This document shows, piece by piece, positions 8,634 to 16,637 of a stretch of 48,572 bases of DNA (its first letter is position 1; every line of letters starts with the position of its first letter). The stretch is from a virus, in IMG/VR virus record IMGVR_UViG_3300037493_002106, positions 1 to 48,572 of that record; one strand, 5' to 3'. The position numbers were made by a program, and so were the translations under genes. Below the pieces are notes generated by a model. That model saw only the letters and a list, made by a program, of their open reading frames with translations, searched no databases and was not told the origin of the DNA.

Positions 8634-9968
8634 TTAGTTAACAGCAGCAGGAGTGACGCTGGTGCGTTGGAAGAGAATCGCATAACCGAAATCGGTTTTG
8701 ATTGGCTTCGACGCGCTGGCAAGAACTCCACGGAAGAATCCGATACCACCATCAGGGTTAGTGATTTCGCTGAGGATGTTGGTCCACTTGAAGTCACCGC
8801 GATAGTTGAGCGGGTTGAATGTAAGACCATTCGATCCGCTGAACGAGGTTGGCACTTGAGATTCCATCACTTCAGGATGGAGGATGAAGGCCAGTTCGTG
8901 GGTTGCGTTCTCGTATGCGGAGCTATCTGTAACAACGGCGAGCGCAGTAATGTCATACGGTTGCTTACGGACATAAGCGTTAGTATCAATGACGAAACGT
9001 GGCGCAAGATCGTCAACCAGATGGTAGAAACCACGGAAGGCTTTCTCAACACCCAACGGAGCGATCAGATCGCTAACTTTGGATGCGTTGTAGCGAACGT
9101 CGTCGCGGAATCCAGCTTCGGTTTGCAGCGCGTAAGATGCTTCAGACGAGCAAACAAGAGCAAAGATCGGGCGACCGTTTTCTTTTCCGTAAGCGTTTGC
9201 ACCAGCACCTTTACGCACCAGTTGGAAGTAAGCTTTATCGAGAATAGCATTGGAGATATTCGCCGTAGCATTTAACTGGTTAGTATTTGCGGTGGTCGAA
9301 GAGGTACTAACAATAAGACCTTCGCGAGCAGTGACGTAAGCGGTAGACGCTGTTTTGCAGACGATCAAGTTGTCGCTGATAAGCTCAAACTCGTCACGAT
9401 TGCGGTTTTCCCAAGTGAATCGGGTAGCCGTAGTCATGTTGTCCATGATAGCGCGGAGCTGCTCTTGGCGATAAGCTGCGAAGCGTAGATCCTCAAGTGC
9501 GATACGCGGCGATTCAATAACGGCACGCTTAAGAGAATAGTTCTTAAGGCGTTTAGCAAAGTTAATGAATGCGCGGTTGTCAGTGCTGTTACCATCTGCG
9601 CCCGTAGTGCCGTTACCTGCACCACCGCGTGGGCCTTGAACGTCGTAAAGAGTATCTTTAAGAAGAGGCTCAAGTTTTGCAGTATCGAAGACGTTATCTT
9701 CAGTGCTAAGAGTTCCCAAGGGTGTCCAATTTACTCCGACAGCCGTGCCGCCGACAGTTTGAACTGGGAGTGCGCGGTCATAAATTAGAGTTGTGAGACG
9801 ATATCCCATGCCATCAGGGAAAGCGGATTGTTTAAGCAAGTCCATCCACGGCGACGTATGAAGCGTGCGTGTGTAGATGTCTTGCCCGATGCGGTTTGCC
9901 TCTTCGGCAAGAATGGTGTTGATGGCGGTAGTGCCTAGTGCGCCAAGATTGAATGATTCTGAAGCCAT
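8634..9968 (-). CDS. Major capsid protein
   Basis: 444 residues, ATG start. The order portal, scaffold, then this gene is the canonical head module. The N-terminal half is helical with long charged segments (EANRIGQDIYTRTLHTSPWMD, RAVIESPRIALEDLRFAAYRQEQL). The C-terminal part, NGLTFNPLNYRGDFKWTNI and GGIGFFRGVLASASKPIKTDFGYAILFQR, has the aromatic/Arg pattern seen near the end of several podovirus-type capsid proteins with an HK97-like fold. A 200-base leader with its own promoter and a perfect hairpin after the stop fit a highly expressed, separately controlled gene. Fold assignment is inferred. Confidence 0.85.
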   Translation of the reverse strand: MASESFNLGALGTTAINTILAEEANRIGQDIYTRTLHTSPWMDLLKQSAFPDGMGYRLTTLIYDRALPVQTVGGTAVGVNWTPLGTLSTEDNVFDTAKLEPLLKDTLYDVQGPRGGAGNGTTGADGNSTDNRAFINFAKRLKNYSLKRAVIESPRIALEDLRFAAYRQEQLRAIMDNMTTATRFTWENRNRDEFELISDNLIVCKTASTAYVTAREGLIVSTSSTTANTNQLNATANISNAILDKAYFQLVRKGAGANAYGKENGRPIFALVCSSEASYALQTEAGFRDDVRYNASKVSDLIAPLGVEKAFRGFYHLVDDLAPRFVIDTNAYVRKQPYDITALAVVTDSSAYENATHELAFILHPEVMESQVPTSFSGSNGLTFNPLNYRGDFKWTNILSEITNPDGGIGFFRGVLASASKPIKTDFGYAILFQRTSVTPAAVN

Positions 9969-10038
9969 AAAATTAGTTAGTTAGAAATTAAAAAAGGGTT
10001 AGATGTAAAAACAGAAGTTAGTTTATACGCTGTATATG

Positions 10039-10067
10039 TAGAACTAATTGATGGCTAGAGCAACCGA
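10039..10067. repeat. 29-base direct repeat, copy 1
   Basis: TAGAACTAATTGATGGCTAG followed by AGCAACCGA. It agrees with 10114-10142 at 28 of 29 bases, 75 bases apart, in the capsid leader. Confidence 0.9.
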
Positions 10068-10113
10068 ACAGAGTATGATTGTGAGAACAGAGCCTCTTGA
10101 CTTCGTTTCCTTT

Positions 10114-10142
10114 TAGAACTAATTGATGGCTAGAGCAGCCGA
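10114..10142. repeat. 29-base direct repeat, copy 2
   Basis: Second copy, one base different (AGCAGCCGA end). It lies just downstream of the promoter-like site, in the presumed 5' leader of the capsid mRNA. Confidence 0.9.
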
Positions 10143-10161
10143 TGAAACTTACGTCAAGAAA

Positions 10162-10190
10162 AAAGTACAAAAAAAGAGTGTTGTTGTCAA
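10162..10190 (-). promoter_or_regulatory. Promoter-like TTGACA-N17-TACTTT for the capsid gene
   Basis: -35 TTGACA (10185-10190), 17-base spacer, -10 TACTTT (10162-10167). The -35 lies inside the terminator stem of the upstream scaffold unit. The expected leader is close to 190 bases and contains both direct repeats. Confidence 0.6.
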
Positions 10191-10201
10191 CACCCTTTTT
10201 T
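10169..10201. terminator. Bidirectional-type terminator after the scaffold gene
   Basis: GTGTTG (10178-10183), loop TTGT, CAACAC (10188-10193), flanked by A7 and T6. Read on the minus strand, a stem is followed by seven U residues, 22 bases after the scaffold stop. Confidence 0.8.
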
Positions 10202-10223
10202 GATTGGTTTACGAAACAGATAA

Positions 10224-11354
10224 TTATCCGCCTAACGCTCGATTGATTGCATCCGTGAAGCTAAGTTCTGATCCGATTGAACCCCTACCTGAACCCGTCA
10301 TCCCGCGACTCGATCCAGTACCAGAGATACGTGGCTCTGCATTCTCAAACTCAGCCAGTCGATCTGTCAGAGATTCGATCTCCTTTTTCTGACTGAGATA
10401 TTCGCGAGCGAGAGACGGCAGCAACTGTGCCGACACAGCGTTATACGCAAAGTCTACAGGATGGATAACGGAAGGATCGCTTTGGGCGGCTTTCTGCTGG
10501 ATGGCGGATACGTCGAGATTGTCAAACGTCTTCAAGAACGGGAGTTTTTCCGTAATGCGTTCCATGACGTTCCGCGTCACGTTATCCCGCAGTCGCGCAC
10601 GTTCAGCCATCTGTGCATTGCTGCGAGCTTCCTCCAGCATTTCGGCTTCGCGTGATGCTTCTTCCACGTTCGCGAAGAGTTCCGCACGTCGAGTAAGAAT
10701 AGGATTTACTTCCTCCATCAGCTTGTAGATACGGGCTTTATCCCGATCCGAAGCGTGGCTCATTATTTCTGAGATACGTTCGTCCTGTTTATCCGCATCT
10801 GCTATAGCGAAAATATCAATGATGGCGTTGGCATCTACATCGTATTTACTTGCGATTTGTTCTGCTTGCTCGATTAACGATGCCAATGGTTTGGTAATGG
10901 CTTCTTCATACGCCGACGTTTTTTCGAGATTGGTGAACATCTGTGCGTGTTCATAATCAGCGATCTTCTTTTGCAGTACTTCGATGTCTTTGTTCTCAAC
11001 CAGACCCGACATCTCTTTAATCTTCAGCTCCTGCTCTGAGCTTAGTTGCTTGAACTGATCCCGCTCTTCGCGGAACGTCTTCATCTCCTCTTTGAGTTGC
11101 TTGAATCGGTTGGCAGCTTTAGGAGTCCATTCTCCGTCTTCGCCCAACTGCTCCAGCAGATCTTCTTCCGAAGCACCCGCCGTTTGAGTTGGTTCTACAT
11201 CAGGCGTTTTGGTTTCTTCTTTTGGTGGAGAAGAGTCATCAAAAGAACTAGATGCTTCAAGTGAAGCGAATGCTGCATCCAACGCAGATCCAAAGGATTC
11301 TGGTTCAACAGCTGACGGAATTTGCTCAGTTACGGATTCGATATGTGTGTCCAT
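10224..11354 (-). CDS. Capsid scaffolding protein
   Basis: 376 residues, ATG start at 11354. The protein is highly charged, Glu/Lys-rich and nearly all helical, with long coiled-coil segments (about residues 85-125 and 225-265) and an acidic N-terminus (SFDDSSPPKEETKTPDVEP). The C-terminus is Gly/Ser/Arg-rich (GTGSSRGMTGSGRG), then FTDAINRALGG. Position between portal and major capsid genes and this composition are the hallmarks of podovirus-type scaffolds, which direct procapsid assembly and leave before DNA packaging. Its start overlaps the 99-residue gene upstream by 25 bases. A terminator follows the stop. Confidence 0.85.
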   Translation of the reverse strand: MDTHIESVTEQIPSAVEPESFGSALDAAFASLEASSSFDDSSPPKEETKTPDVEPTQTAGASEEDLLEQLGEDGEWTPKAANRFKQLKEEMKTFREERDQFKQLSSEQELKIKEMSGLVENKDIEVLQKKIADYEHAQMFTNLEKTSAYEEAITKPLASLIEQAEQIASKYDVDANAIIDIFAIADADKQDERISEIMSHASDRDKARIYKLMEEVNPILTRRAELFANVEEASREAEMLEEARSNAQMAERARLRDNVTRNVMERITEKLPFLKTFDNLDVSAIQQKAAQSDPSVIHPVDFAYNAVSAQLLPSLAREYLSQKKEIESLTDRLAEFENAEPRISGTGSSRGMTGSGRGSIGSELSFTDAINRALGG

Positions 11355-11629
11355 TCATCAATTTGTGGTTGTTTATCAATGGGCAGCTTAGTCAACTTCA
11401 TCAAGTCGCTGAACGCGTCTCGATAACCCGCGAACCACGCGTGCCGTAGATTGTTATTTTCCGCACTTTGTGCGAGAGAAGAGTACGATGGACCCGCTGC
11501 CTCTTTCAGGATACAGGATGCCGTTTGGAATGCATTGCTATCCAGTATGCTGCGTAGTTCCTCTACGTATTTAATGTTGTTGAACCAACGATCCAATGGG
11601 ATCGGGATCGGAATTTGCTTTGATGCCAT
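11330..11629 (-). CDS. Small conserved-position head-module protein
   Basis: 99 residues, ATG start. Helical, with no membrane segment. Sequence features: IPIPIPLDRWFNNIKYVEELRSIL at the N-terminus and HAWFAGYRDAFSDLMKLTKLP near the C-terminus. It overlaps the scaffold start by 25 bases and starts 8 bases after the next upstream stop, so the genes are translated together. A head-assembly accessory role is plausible from position. Not recognised. Confidence 0.65.
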   Translation of the reverse strand: MASKQIPIPIPLDRWFNNIKYVEELRSILDSNAFQTASCILKEAAGPSYSSLAQSAENNNLRHAWFAGYRDAFSDLMKLTKLPIDKQPQIDEWTHISNP

Positions 11630-11637
11630 AAATTAGA

Positions 11638-11901
11638 TTACCATTTCACTTTATTAGCCCAATAAGCCGCGCTCATCACACCTTTTGAGATGTTCTTAGC
11701 GTGGCGGGCTTTAAATGCTTCACGTCTTTTTCTGTATGATTCACTTTCGCCACCTTTTTCGGGCGATCCTTTGACTCCTTTTTGTCCGAAGTGGATAAGT
11801 TTTTCTTTTCCGCTGCTGCACGCTTTAACGACATGAGACTTCGTCGGATGATCAGGAGTTGTGCGTGGCTTATTGCAAGCCATTTTAGCTTTGTCAATCA
11901 T
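11638..11901 (-). CDS. Portal-adjacent small basic protein (KARHxxNIxxGxxSAAYWANKVKW type)
   Basis: 87 residues, very basic. The C-terminal phrase FKARHAKNISKGVMSAAYWANKVKW matches a short protein that sits next to the portal gene in many podovirus-like genomes; its role is not established. The N-terminal half has HVVKACSSGKEKLIHFGQKGVKGSP, also typical of the family. The ATG overlaps the portal stop as ATGA, so it is translationally coupled to the portal. His/Cys/Trp content would allow metal or DNA binding, but that is not shown. Confidence 0.75.
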   Translation of the reverse strand: MIDKAKMACNKPRTTPDHPTKSHVVKACSSGKEKLIHFGQKGVKGSPEKGGESESYRKRREAFKARHAKNISKGVMSAAYWANKVKW

Positions 11902-14132
11902 TGTTGCTCGCGGAACTTGAGTGCTGCTGAAGCGTCACGAATCGATTGTTCTTGATCTGCTTTTCTTTGTCTTATTTGGAAATCAAGTTCTGCCTTCTGC
12001 TGTGCGATCTGCATCTTGATTTGGTGTTCCTGCATCTTGAGTTCTGCTCCGTTAGGCTGCGGCGCACTGCCGTCTTGCGGTTGTGCTTGCTGTTGCGCTT
12101 GATCCCGTTGGATCTTCTGAGCAGCTTTCGTCGTATTGTTGATGGCCTCTTCAGCGTACTGCATGACTTGCTTTGCTTGTCCGACGAGAGAACTAAGCGA
12201 AGGATCTCCGCTGGCAAACTGAAGTGTCTCTCCGATATGCTGATAGAATGATTGGAGAACAGGCAACACTTGTTGCGGATCGGCTCCTCCCGTATTGATC
12301 TGTTCGATAATCTGATTAAGCGTAGGCAAGTGCGCTTGCAAGTGCATTCCGTGCATCTCAGAAGGAAGAACGGGAACAGGCTGTCCAGCCTGAAGCTGTT
12401 GGTTCTCAAAGAAAGCAATCTTAACGTCAACCGTCTGGCGATCTTCTGTATTCTTCGGAACGTAGCGATCTGCTAGATCGTGTCCGACGCGAGTGCTAAC
12501 GATATCGCGAGTCAAGTTGCGGCGACCGACTTCGTCGAACGTGCCAGACATCGCTTGCAATTCGCGAAGTGCAACAACGCGATTGGCTTGTGAGCCGCCG
12601 CCGACGGAACGAACGGCGCGTGTGCGGTCTACATCCAGAGTCTTGATAAATGACTGGCTGATTCCGCGAGCTTCGCAACGCCGATAGAATTCAGCAACCG
12701 ATTTGTCTGGACGCTTAACTTGAACAACGCGACGAACGACTTCGCGCATCAAACGGTTCCACGCTGCGTAAAAAAGATTAAGGCTGGCTCCCGACAAACG
12801 CGTAGCCACATCGATGTCAGATGTGACCTGCATCTGATTCCTGTACGGTGATGCCTGATTCGCTCCATACGTAGAAACAGTATCTGTGTTAAGCTGCAAC
12901 TGATTGGTTAGATCTTCTAACGCTGGCATCACTGCTTGCGAAAGATTCGGGATTGCCTTTTCAACAATCTTTACGTTAGGCGAAACAATAGCGTATGCTC
13001 CGTAGTACGTAAACTGCAACTCGTCTAGAGCGCGTTGCGACTCTGGCTGCAACATCACAGCGGATGACAACATTGCTCCGTCGATCATCTGGCATCTCAA
13101 GCGATTACTCGTTTGGATGTGATTAAAGATACGCTGACCTAATCCGCGAATCGAATGGAATGTTCCGTTAGAACCAACTCCGTAAGTGAACATCACGTAA
13201 GCTTGTTCAGGCGAAGAGTATCGGGAAATCTTTTTGTAGATGAAGTCTTTCGGAGTATCTTCGGCGCAAATGAAATGCGAAACCGTACCGTCCATCTCGC
13301 GAACTAAGAAATGCAAGACGGCGACAGTAGGATTCTGTAATCCAATGTACAGATCGTTGTTTTTGAGTTCCGCTTGAATCGCTTCCCAATCGGTGTAGAG
13401 CGATCCTCCTTCACTGAATCGTCTGCCCGTAGTCTTGACGTTCTTGATGATGATCCGCTTCACTTCGTCAGGCAGCCATCCGATCTTCGCCGCTACGTCT
13501 TCGTTCTTGATGAACGCAAAGAGTTCATGTAGCAGATAGTCGCGACGGATAACGGCTACGTCTACGGCGTTTTCCGTAGAAGCGGTTTGTCTCGGAATAA
13601 GAATGTCGGTAAAGCTGCCGACCCTGAATTTCCAGTCTTCAGGCGAGTCGAAATAAGCGACTCCAACTCCATGCTTAATAAACGTAGTACACAAGCGCAG
13701 ATAACTGCTGTGGAATTCGGGCCAGTTACGCAGCAAGTGCGTAAACTCTTCAGCGACGACATCCTCTTGATACCCTAACTGACTTTTTTCTCCTTCTGTG
13801 CCTTTGACTTCTACCAGAGACTCCAACGAGCTGTAGAGATCGACGTAAGCGGAAAGAGCGATGTCCAACAATCGTTGTGCTTCTCCGAAATTCAAGTTAG
13901 TCTTCAGCTGTTGGTTGGTAGCCAGCAGTTTGGACGAGTCATATGGAGCGGCTCCATCAAACATCGCATCGATTCGGGCGCGTGTGACCGCAGACTTCTC
14001 GTCGCCTCTCCGCAACGAGTTAAAAATCGATAGCGCACTCGCCACATTCTCCAATCTTGTTTCAACTGGCTTTCCTTTTTCGTCCAGAGAAAGAAGATCA
14101 AGTGCTTTAATATCTAAGTGGCTTGATGGCAT
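11898..14132 (-). CDS. Portal protein (head-tail connector)
   Basis: 744 residues from the ATG at 14132 (MPSSHLDIK). A TTG two codons upstream (14138) is possible, but it would lie only two bases after the -10 of the promoter-like site. Length, position upstream of the scaffold and capsid genes, and the sequence pattern (RARIDAMFDGAAPYDSS near residue 50, GVAYFDSPEDWKFRVGSFTDILIPR in the wing, SSPEQAYVMFTYGVGSNGTFHSIRGLGQRIFNHIQTSNRLRCQMID in the core, residues about 335-380) fit a podovirus-type portal. The last 110 residues are a Gln-rich coiled coil (KAAQKIQRDQAQQQAQPQ), which may form the barrel. A portal dodecamer nucleates the procapsid and is the DNA channel (family knowledge). Confidence 0.85.
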   Translation of the reverse strand: MPSSHLDIKALDLLSLDEKGKPVETRLENVASALSIFNSLRRGDEKSAVTRARIDAMFDGAAPYDSSKLLATNQQLKTNLNFGEAQRLLDIALSAYVDLYSSLESLVEVKGTEGEKSQLGYQEDVVAEEFTHLLRNWPEFHSSYLRLCTTFIKHGVGVAYFDSPEDWKFRVGSFTDILIPRQTASTENAVDVAVIRRDYLLHELFAFIKNEDVAAKIGWLPDEVKRIIIKNVKTTGRRFSEGGSLYTDWEAIQAELKNNDLYIGLQNPTVAVLHFLVREMDGTVSHFICAEDTPKDFIYKKISRYSSPEQAYVMFTYGVGSNGTFHSIRGLGQRIFNHIQTSNRLRCQMIDGAMLSSAVMLQPESQRALDELQFTYYGAYAIVSPNVKIVEKAIPNLSQAVMPALEDLTNQLQLNTDTVSTYGANQASPYRNQMQVTSDIDVATRLSGASLNLFYAAWNRLMREVVRRVVQVKRPDKSVAEFYRRCEARGISQSFIKTLDVDRTRAVRSVGGGSQANRVVALRELQAMSGTFDEVGRRNLTRDIVSTRVGHDLADRYVPKNTEDRQTVDVKIAFFENQQLQAGQPVPVLPSEMHGMHLQAHLPTLNQIIEQINTGGADPQQVLPVLQSFYQHIGETLQFASGDPSLSSLVGQAKQVMQYAEEAINNTTKAAQKIQRDQAQQQAQPQDGSAPQPNGAELKMQEHQIKMQIAQQKAELDFQIRQRKADQEQSIRDASAALKFREQQ

Positions 14133-14140
14133 TCGCAAAA

Positions 14141-14169
14141 AAAGTAAGCGAGTTAAAATTATTTGTCAA
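14141..14169 (-). promoter_or_regulatory. Promoter-like TTGACA-N17-TACTTT for the portal unit
   Basis: -35 TTGACA (14164-14169), spacer 17, -10 TACTTT (14141-14146). The portal ATG is 8 bases further, so the mRNA would be leaderless or nearly so. The preceding AGTATTGACAAA phrase is shared with the site at 37454-37482. Confidence 0.6.
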
Positions 14170-14173
14170 TACT

Positions 14174-14626
14174 TTATTCGTTCGGATTAAACATCGATTC
14201 CGAACCCCAAACGTCGCTTACGAGTTTGGCAACCCGTATCGTGCGACGTGAGCCATCCGATTTGCGTACAGAAACGTACCGTAGTCCGCTCGGACGTATG
14301 AATTCGCTGACCATGTAGCAGGAGCCAGCTGAAAAGCCCGTAGAGGGCATCAGGATACAATATATCGCTCCGTACTTCGTAACGGCTATCGTCGGATAGA
14401 GCGAATGTTGTATCGCACCCTCCTTCACGAAGATGAATTCCGCTGAAAGCGTCGGTTTCTGGTTGGCGATCTTGTCTAAGCAGACCATCTTCCGCTTTCC
14501 GTTGTCATCGGTGATCTGCGAATACCATTTTCCGCATCGAAACTTACGGCGAACGGGTTTGCCTTCACGAATCAGGTTGCCCTTTCGGTCAATAGCGTAC
14601 TTTTTGGCGTTCTCAAGTGTGTCCAT
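14174..14626 (-). CDS. NUMOD4-like protein with two half-repeats, no HNH nuclease
   Basis: 150 residues, ATG start. The C-terminal half, YPTIAVTKYGAIY then SGLRYVSVRKSDGSRRTIRVAKLVSDVWG, follows the pattern of NUMOD4/AP2-like DNA-recognition modules (YxxYxVSxxGxVxS ... LxxxKxGKxxxxxVHRLVAxAF) attached to phage HNH homing nucleases. The N-terminal half, YAIDRKGNLIREGKP ... WYSQITDDNGKRKMVCLDKIAN, repeats the same layout more weakly. No His-Asn-His motif follows, so it is probably a stand-alone or degenerate DNA-binding remnant of a homing endonuclease. It lies alone between the portal and a hairpin element. Confidence 0.55.
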   Translation of the reverse strand: MDTLENAKKYAIDRKGNLIREGKPVRRKFRCGKWYSQITDDNGKRKMVCLDKIANQKPTLSAEFIFVKEGAIQHSLYPTIAVTKYGAIYCILMPSTGFSAGSCYMVSEFIRPSGLRYVSVRKSDGSRRTIRVAKLVSDVWGSESMFNPNE

Positions 14627-14697
14627 AGGGCGTATTTGGTTTCATTTTAGCGTCTCGTCAACCTTTTTGTTCAATTATTTTCTGCTTAAGCTTATAA

Positions 14698-14751
14698 TAA
14701 ACTTTATTATTAGTTGGAGTTACATTGATTCTCGCGAAGCAATGTAACTCC
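14698..14751. repeat. 54-base palindromic element, copy 1
   Basis: Arms GGAGTTACATTG (14716-14727) and its complement (14740-14751) around ATTCTCGCGAAG. Outer arms TTATAATA (14692-14699) and TATTATAA (14755-14762) extend it. It agrees with 37547-37600 at 50 of 54 bases. A GGGTTTTTTAGG tract follows on the plus strand. Confidence 0.9.
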
Positions 14752-14822
14752 GTATATTATAAGGGTTTTTTAGGGGGGTAGCCAAATAATTACTTATTGA
14801 AAAATCAATGAGTTACGACTTT

Positions 14823-15113
14823 TCAGTTTTCAATGTCTTGAAAAGCGTCAAGAATTTGCGGTGTTACGTTGATCCTCTGAGCTTTTCCCTCAGCACGCTT
14901 CAGTCTTCTGTTTTCGCGAAGACGATCTCTGTTCTTCAGGTAGTAGTTTTGGTTGTACACATATAGTGCCTCACGCTTTTCTGGATCAATCAAGTTATCG
15001 ACTTCCTTTTTTCGGGATATCCGCTCTTTGTTTCTGAGATAGTATTCCTGTTGATACTTAAGGCGTTCGTCCCGCTTGCTGTTGTAGTATTCCTGCTTCT
15101 TTAGATTGGCCAT
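14823..15113 (-). CDS. Small basic helical protein with YYxxNKER repeats
   Basis: 96 residues from the ATG at 15113 (MANLKKQEYYNSK). The frame opens further to 15236, but a promoter-like site at 15120-15148 argues for the inner start. Three copies of a basic helical phrase occur: EYYNSKRDERLKYQ, EYYLRNKERISRKK and NYYLKNRDRLRENR. Such repeats are common beside or inside phage HNH endonucleases and in small DNA-binding phage proteins. No nuclease motif is present. A DNA- or RNA-binding role is inferred from charge and repeats. Confidence 0.6.
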   Translation of the reverse strand: MANLKKQEYYNSKRDERLKYQQEYYLRNKERISRKKEVDNLIDPEKREALYVYNQNYYLKNRDRLRENRRLKRAEGKAQRINVTPQILDAFQDIEN

Positions 15114-15119
15114 GCCAGA

Positions 15120-15148
15120 GATGTAACCCCAAATTGGAAAAGTGTCAA
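15120..15148 (-). promoter_or_regulatory. Promoter-like TTGACA-N17-TACATC
   Basis: -35 TTGACA (15143-15148), 17-base spacer, -10 TACATC (15120-15125), then 6 bases to the ATG at 15113. The -10 lies in GGGGTTACATCT, which resembles the GGAGTTACATTG box of the palindromic elements. Confidence 0.45.
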
Positions 15149-15406
15149 ATTTTTTTCTACAGAGGGATATATGTAAACGCTCCGCCCCAAAAAAATCAGC
15201 CGACCCACCCGTGGCGTACCCTCCAACTTGTAACAATGTAGGTAATGCGGAGTCGGTGAGCTGTTGCTGGTGAGTGACTTATGGATAAAGCGGCGTGATT
15301 CTTATTTGATTCGATCACCATACTAATAAGAGGGAGCCAGAATCGGGAAGCGGGAAGCCGACTAGCTGCCAGCGGCTGGATGGCAGCGGCTTGCCGTCAT
15401 GCCATC

Positions 15407-15486
<80 letters not shown>

Positions 15487-15508
15487 GCTTAATGCGGACG
15501 CACTAAGC
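15487..15508 (-). terminator. Shared-core hairpin in reverse orientation
   Basis: CTTAATGCGGACGCACTAAG (15488-15507) is the exact reverse complement of the core found downstream of the plus-strand genes. Arms of 9 bases plus a G-C clamp. Confidence 0.75.
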
Positions 15509-15663
15509 CCGTCAAAGCCGCCGACAAAGAAGTGAGGAAACATAAGGACTTTTTCAGGCTTCCCCCTGCTGGCAAGCATTTATATTCGGAGGGGGACGGC
15601 GCGGACAATTGCAGCAAACGGCTGCAACCCGATTCCTGATCCCTCCATCCTGAAACTACCAAC

Positions 15664-16164
15664 ATGAAAAACTACACCGAATCACAAACCGCAATCATCA
15701 CCGCCGCCGCCGCCGCAATCAAAGCCGCCGCATTGGAAAGCATCACCGCCATTGTCAAAGCGAAAGGCGCGTTGACCGTTGTCATCCGCAATCAAGTCTC
15801 CGCGATGGAGAAAGCGGGCATTGGCAAGAAAGACATCGCGGTGACCGTCCGCGACAACGTGGCTGGTGCTGCCAGCGCATCGCACATCAGTCGCACGCTG
15901 ACAGAATGCGGCGTTCGCCTTCGCAGCAAGACGCGCAGCGATGCTGGCTTCCTCCGCATGGCTGACGCTGCGCTCACCGCCGCGATGGAAGCCAAGCCAG
16001 CCGCCGATGACAGCGACGATGACAGCGACGATGACAGCGACGATGACAGCGACGATGACAGCGACAACGGCGGCGGTCATACCGCTGAAACTCTCGCCGC
16101 GCTTCTCGCATCCATTGATCCAGCAATTGTCAGCCGTGCGCTGACCATCGCTGGTCTTGCCTGA
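15664..16164 (+). CDS. Unknown basic/acidic protein with Asp-Ser repeat tail
   Basis: 166 residues, start ATGAAAAAC. Residues 1-40 are Ala-rich helix. Residues about 50-95 (KAGIGKKDIAVTVRDNVAGAASASHISRTLTECGVRLRSKTR) could hold a helix-turn-helix with basic flanks. Residues 113-137 are a (DSDD)n acidic stretch coded by a 12-base repeat, and a helical C-terminus follows. It is the first gene of the plus block and ends at a core hairpin 12 bases after its stop. A DNA-binding regulator of the cassette is one possibility, not shown. The opposite-strand frame here is a shadow: the ATGAA start context and hairpin follow the plus strand. Confidence 0.65.
   Translation: MKNYTESQTAIITAAAAAIKAAALESITAIVKAKGALTVVIRNQVSAMEKAGIGKKDIAVTVRDNVAGAASASHISRTLTECGVRLRSKTRSDAGFLRMADAALTAAMEAKPAADDSDDDSDDDSDDDSDDDSDNGGGHTAETLAALLASIDPAIVSRALTIAGLA
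16006..16065. repeat. 12-base tandem repeat (GATGACAGCGAC x 5)
   Basis: Five near-perfect units encode Asp-Asp-Ser-Asp in the acidic tail of the first cassette gene. Frame is kept by the 12-base unit. Confidence 0.9.
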
Positions 16165-16176
16165 ATCCTGCAACAT

Positions 16177-16212
16177 GAAGCCCGCTTAGTGCGTCCGCAT
16201 TAAGCGGGCTTC
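16177..16212 (+). terminator. Shared-core hairpin 1
   Basis: GAAGCCCG clamp, core CTTAGTGCGTCCGCATTAAG (16185-16204), CGGGCTTC clamp: 17-base arms around TC with one G-U pair. It begins 12 bases after the 15664-16164 stop. GTTTCATC follows, so the U-tract is weak. Confidence 0.85.
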
Positions 16213-16253
16213 GTTTCATCCATCTAATCAATCTCTAATCGAAAATCAACCAT

Positions 16254-16574
16254 ATGAACACCACCACCACCACCACCACCACCGCAATCATCCGCGCCCA
16301 CCAAGCCCTCAATCTGCACCTCCAAGACCGCCAATATTGGAGCTGCGATGCTCCAGTATACAAGATCCCCGCCGCGCTTCCAGCGGCGGTGACGGCGTGG
16401 ATTGCACGCCATCCAGAAGCCGCCGCTGAATCTTCTGGATGGGTTCCCACCGCTGCCAGCTTGGAAAGCTGGAAAGCAAAATTTCAATCTGTGCGATACG
16501 TATTGGACGCGCCCGCGAAGCACCGCGCCGCCGCCAAGCGGGCTTACCGCCGCAGCCTTGGGCTTGTCGGATGA
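16254..16574 (+). CDS. Small unknown protein of the G+C-rich block
   Basis: 106 residues, start ATGAACACC followed by eight Thr codons (ACC repeats). Features: Trp/Tyr-containing centre (RQYWSCDAPVYKIP, TAWIARHPEAAAES), basic Arg/Lys-rich C-terminus (APAKHRAAAKRAYRRSLGLVG). No membrane segment. It lies between two core hairpins and shares a duplicated leader with the next small gene. Not recognised. Confidence 0.6.
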   Translation: MNTTTTTTTTAIIRAHQALNLHLQDRQYWSCDAPVYKIPAALPAAVTAWIARHPEAAAESSGWVPTAASLESWKAKFQSVRYVLDAPAKHRAAAKRAYRRSLGLVG

Positions 16575-16580
16575 TGCCCG

Positions 16581-16606
16581 CCGCTTAGTGCGTCCGCATT
16601 AAGCGG
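16581..16606 (+). terminator. Shared-core hairpin 2
   Basis: CCG clamp plus core (16584-16603) plus CGG. It starts 6 bases after the 106-residue gene. The following CGGGCTTCGTTTCATC and TCTAATCAATCTCTAAT repeat the sequence after hairpin 1. Confidence 0.82.
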
Positions 16607-16637
16607 GCTTCGTTTCATCTAATCTAATCAATCTCTA

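Larger units (their letters stand above)
9969..10223. other. Intergenic control region upstream of the capsid gene
   Basis: 255 bases without a gene. It holds an AU-rich leader (AACTAACTAA before the ATG), two 29-base direct repeats, a promoter-like site and a terminator hairpin that overlaps that promoter. It separates scaffold from capsid transcription. Confidence 0.8.
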
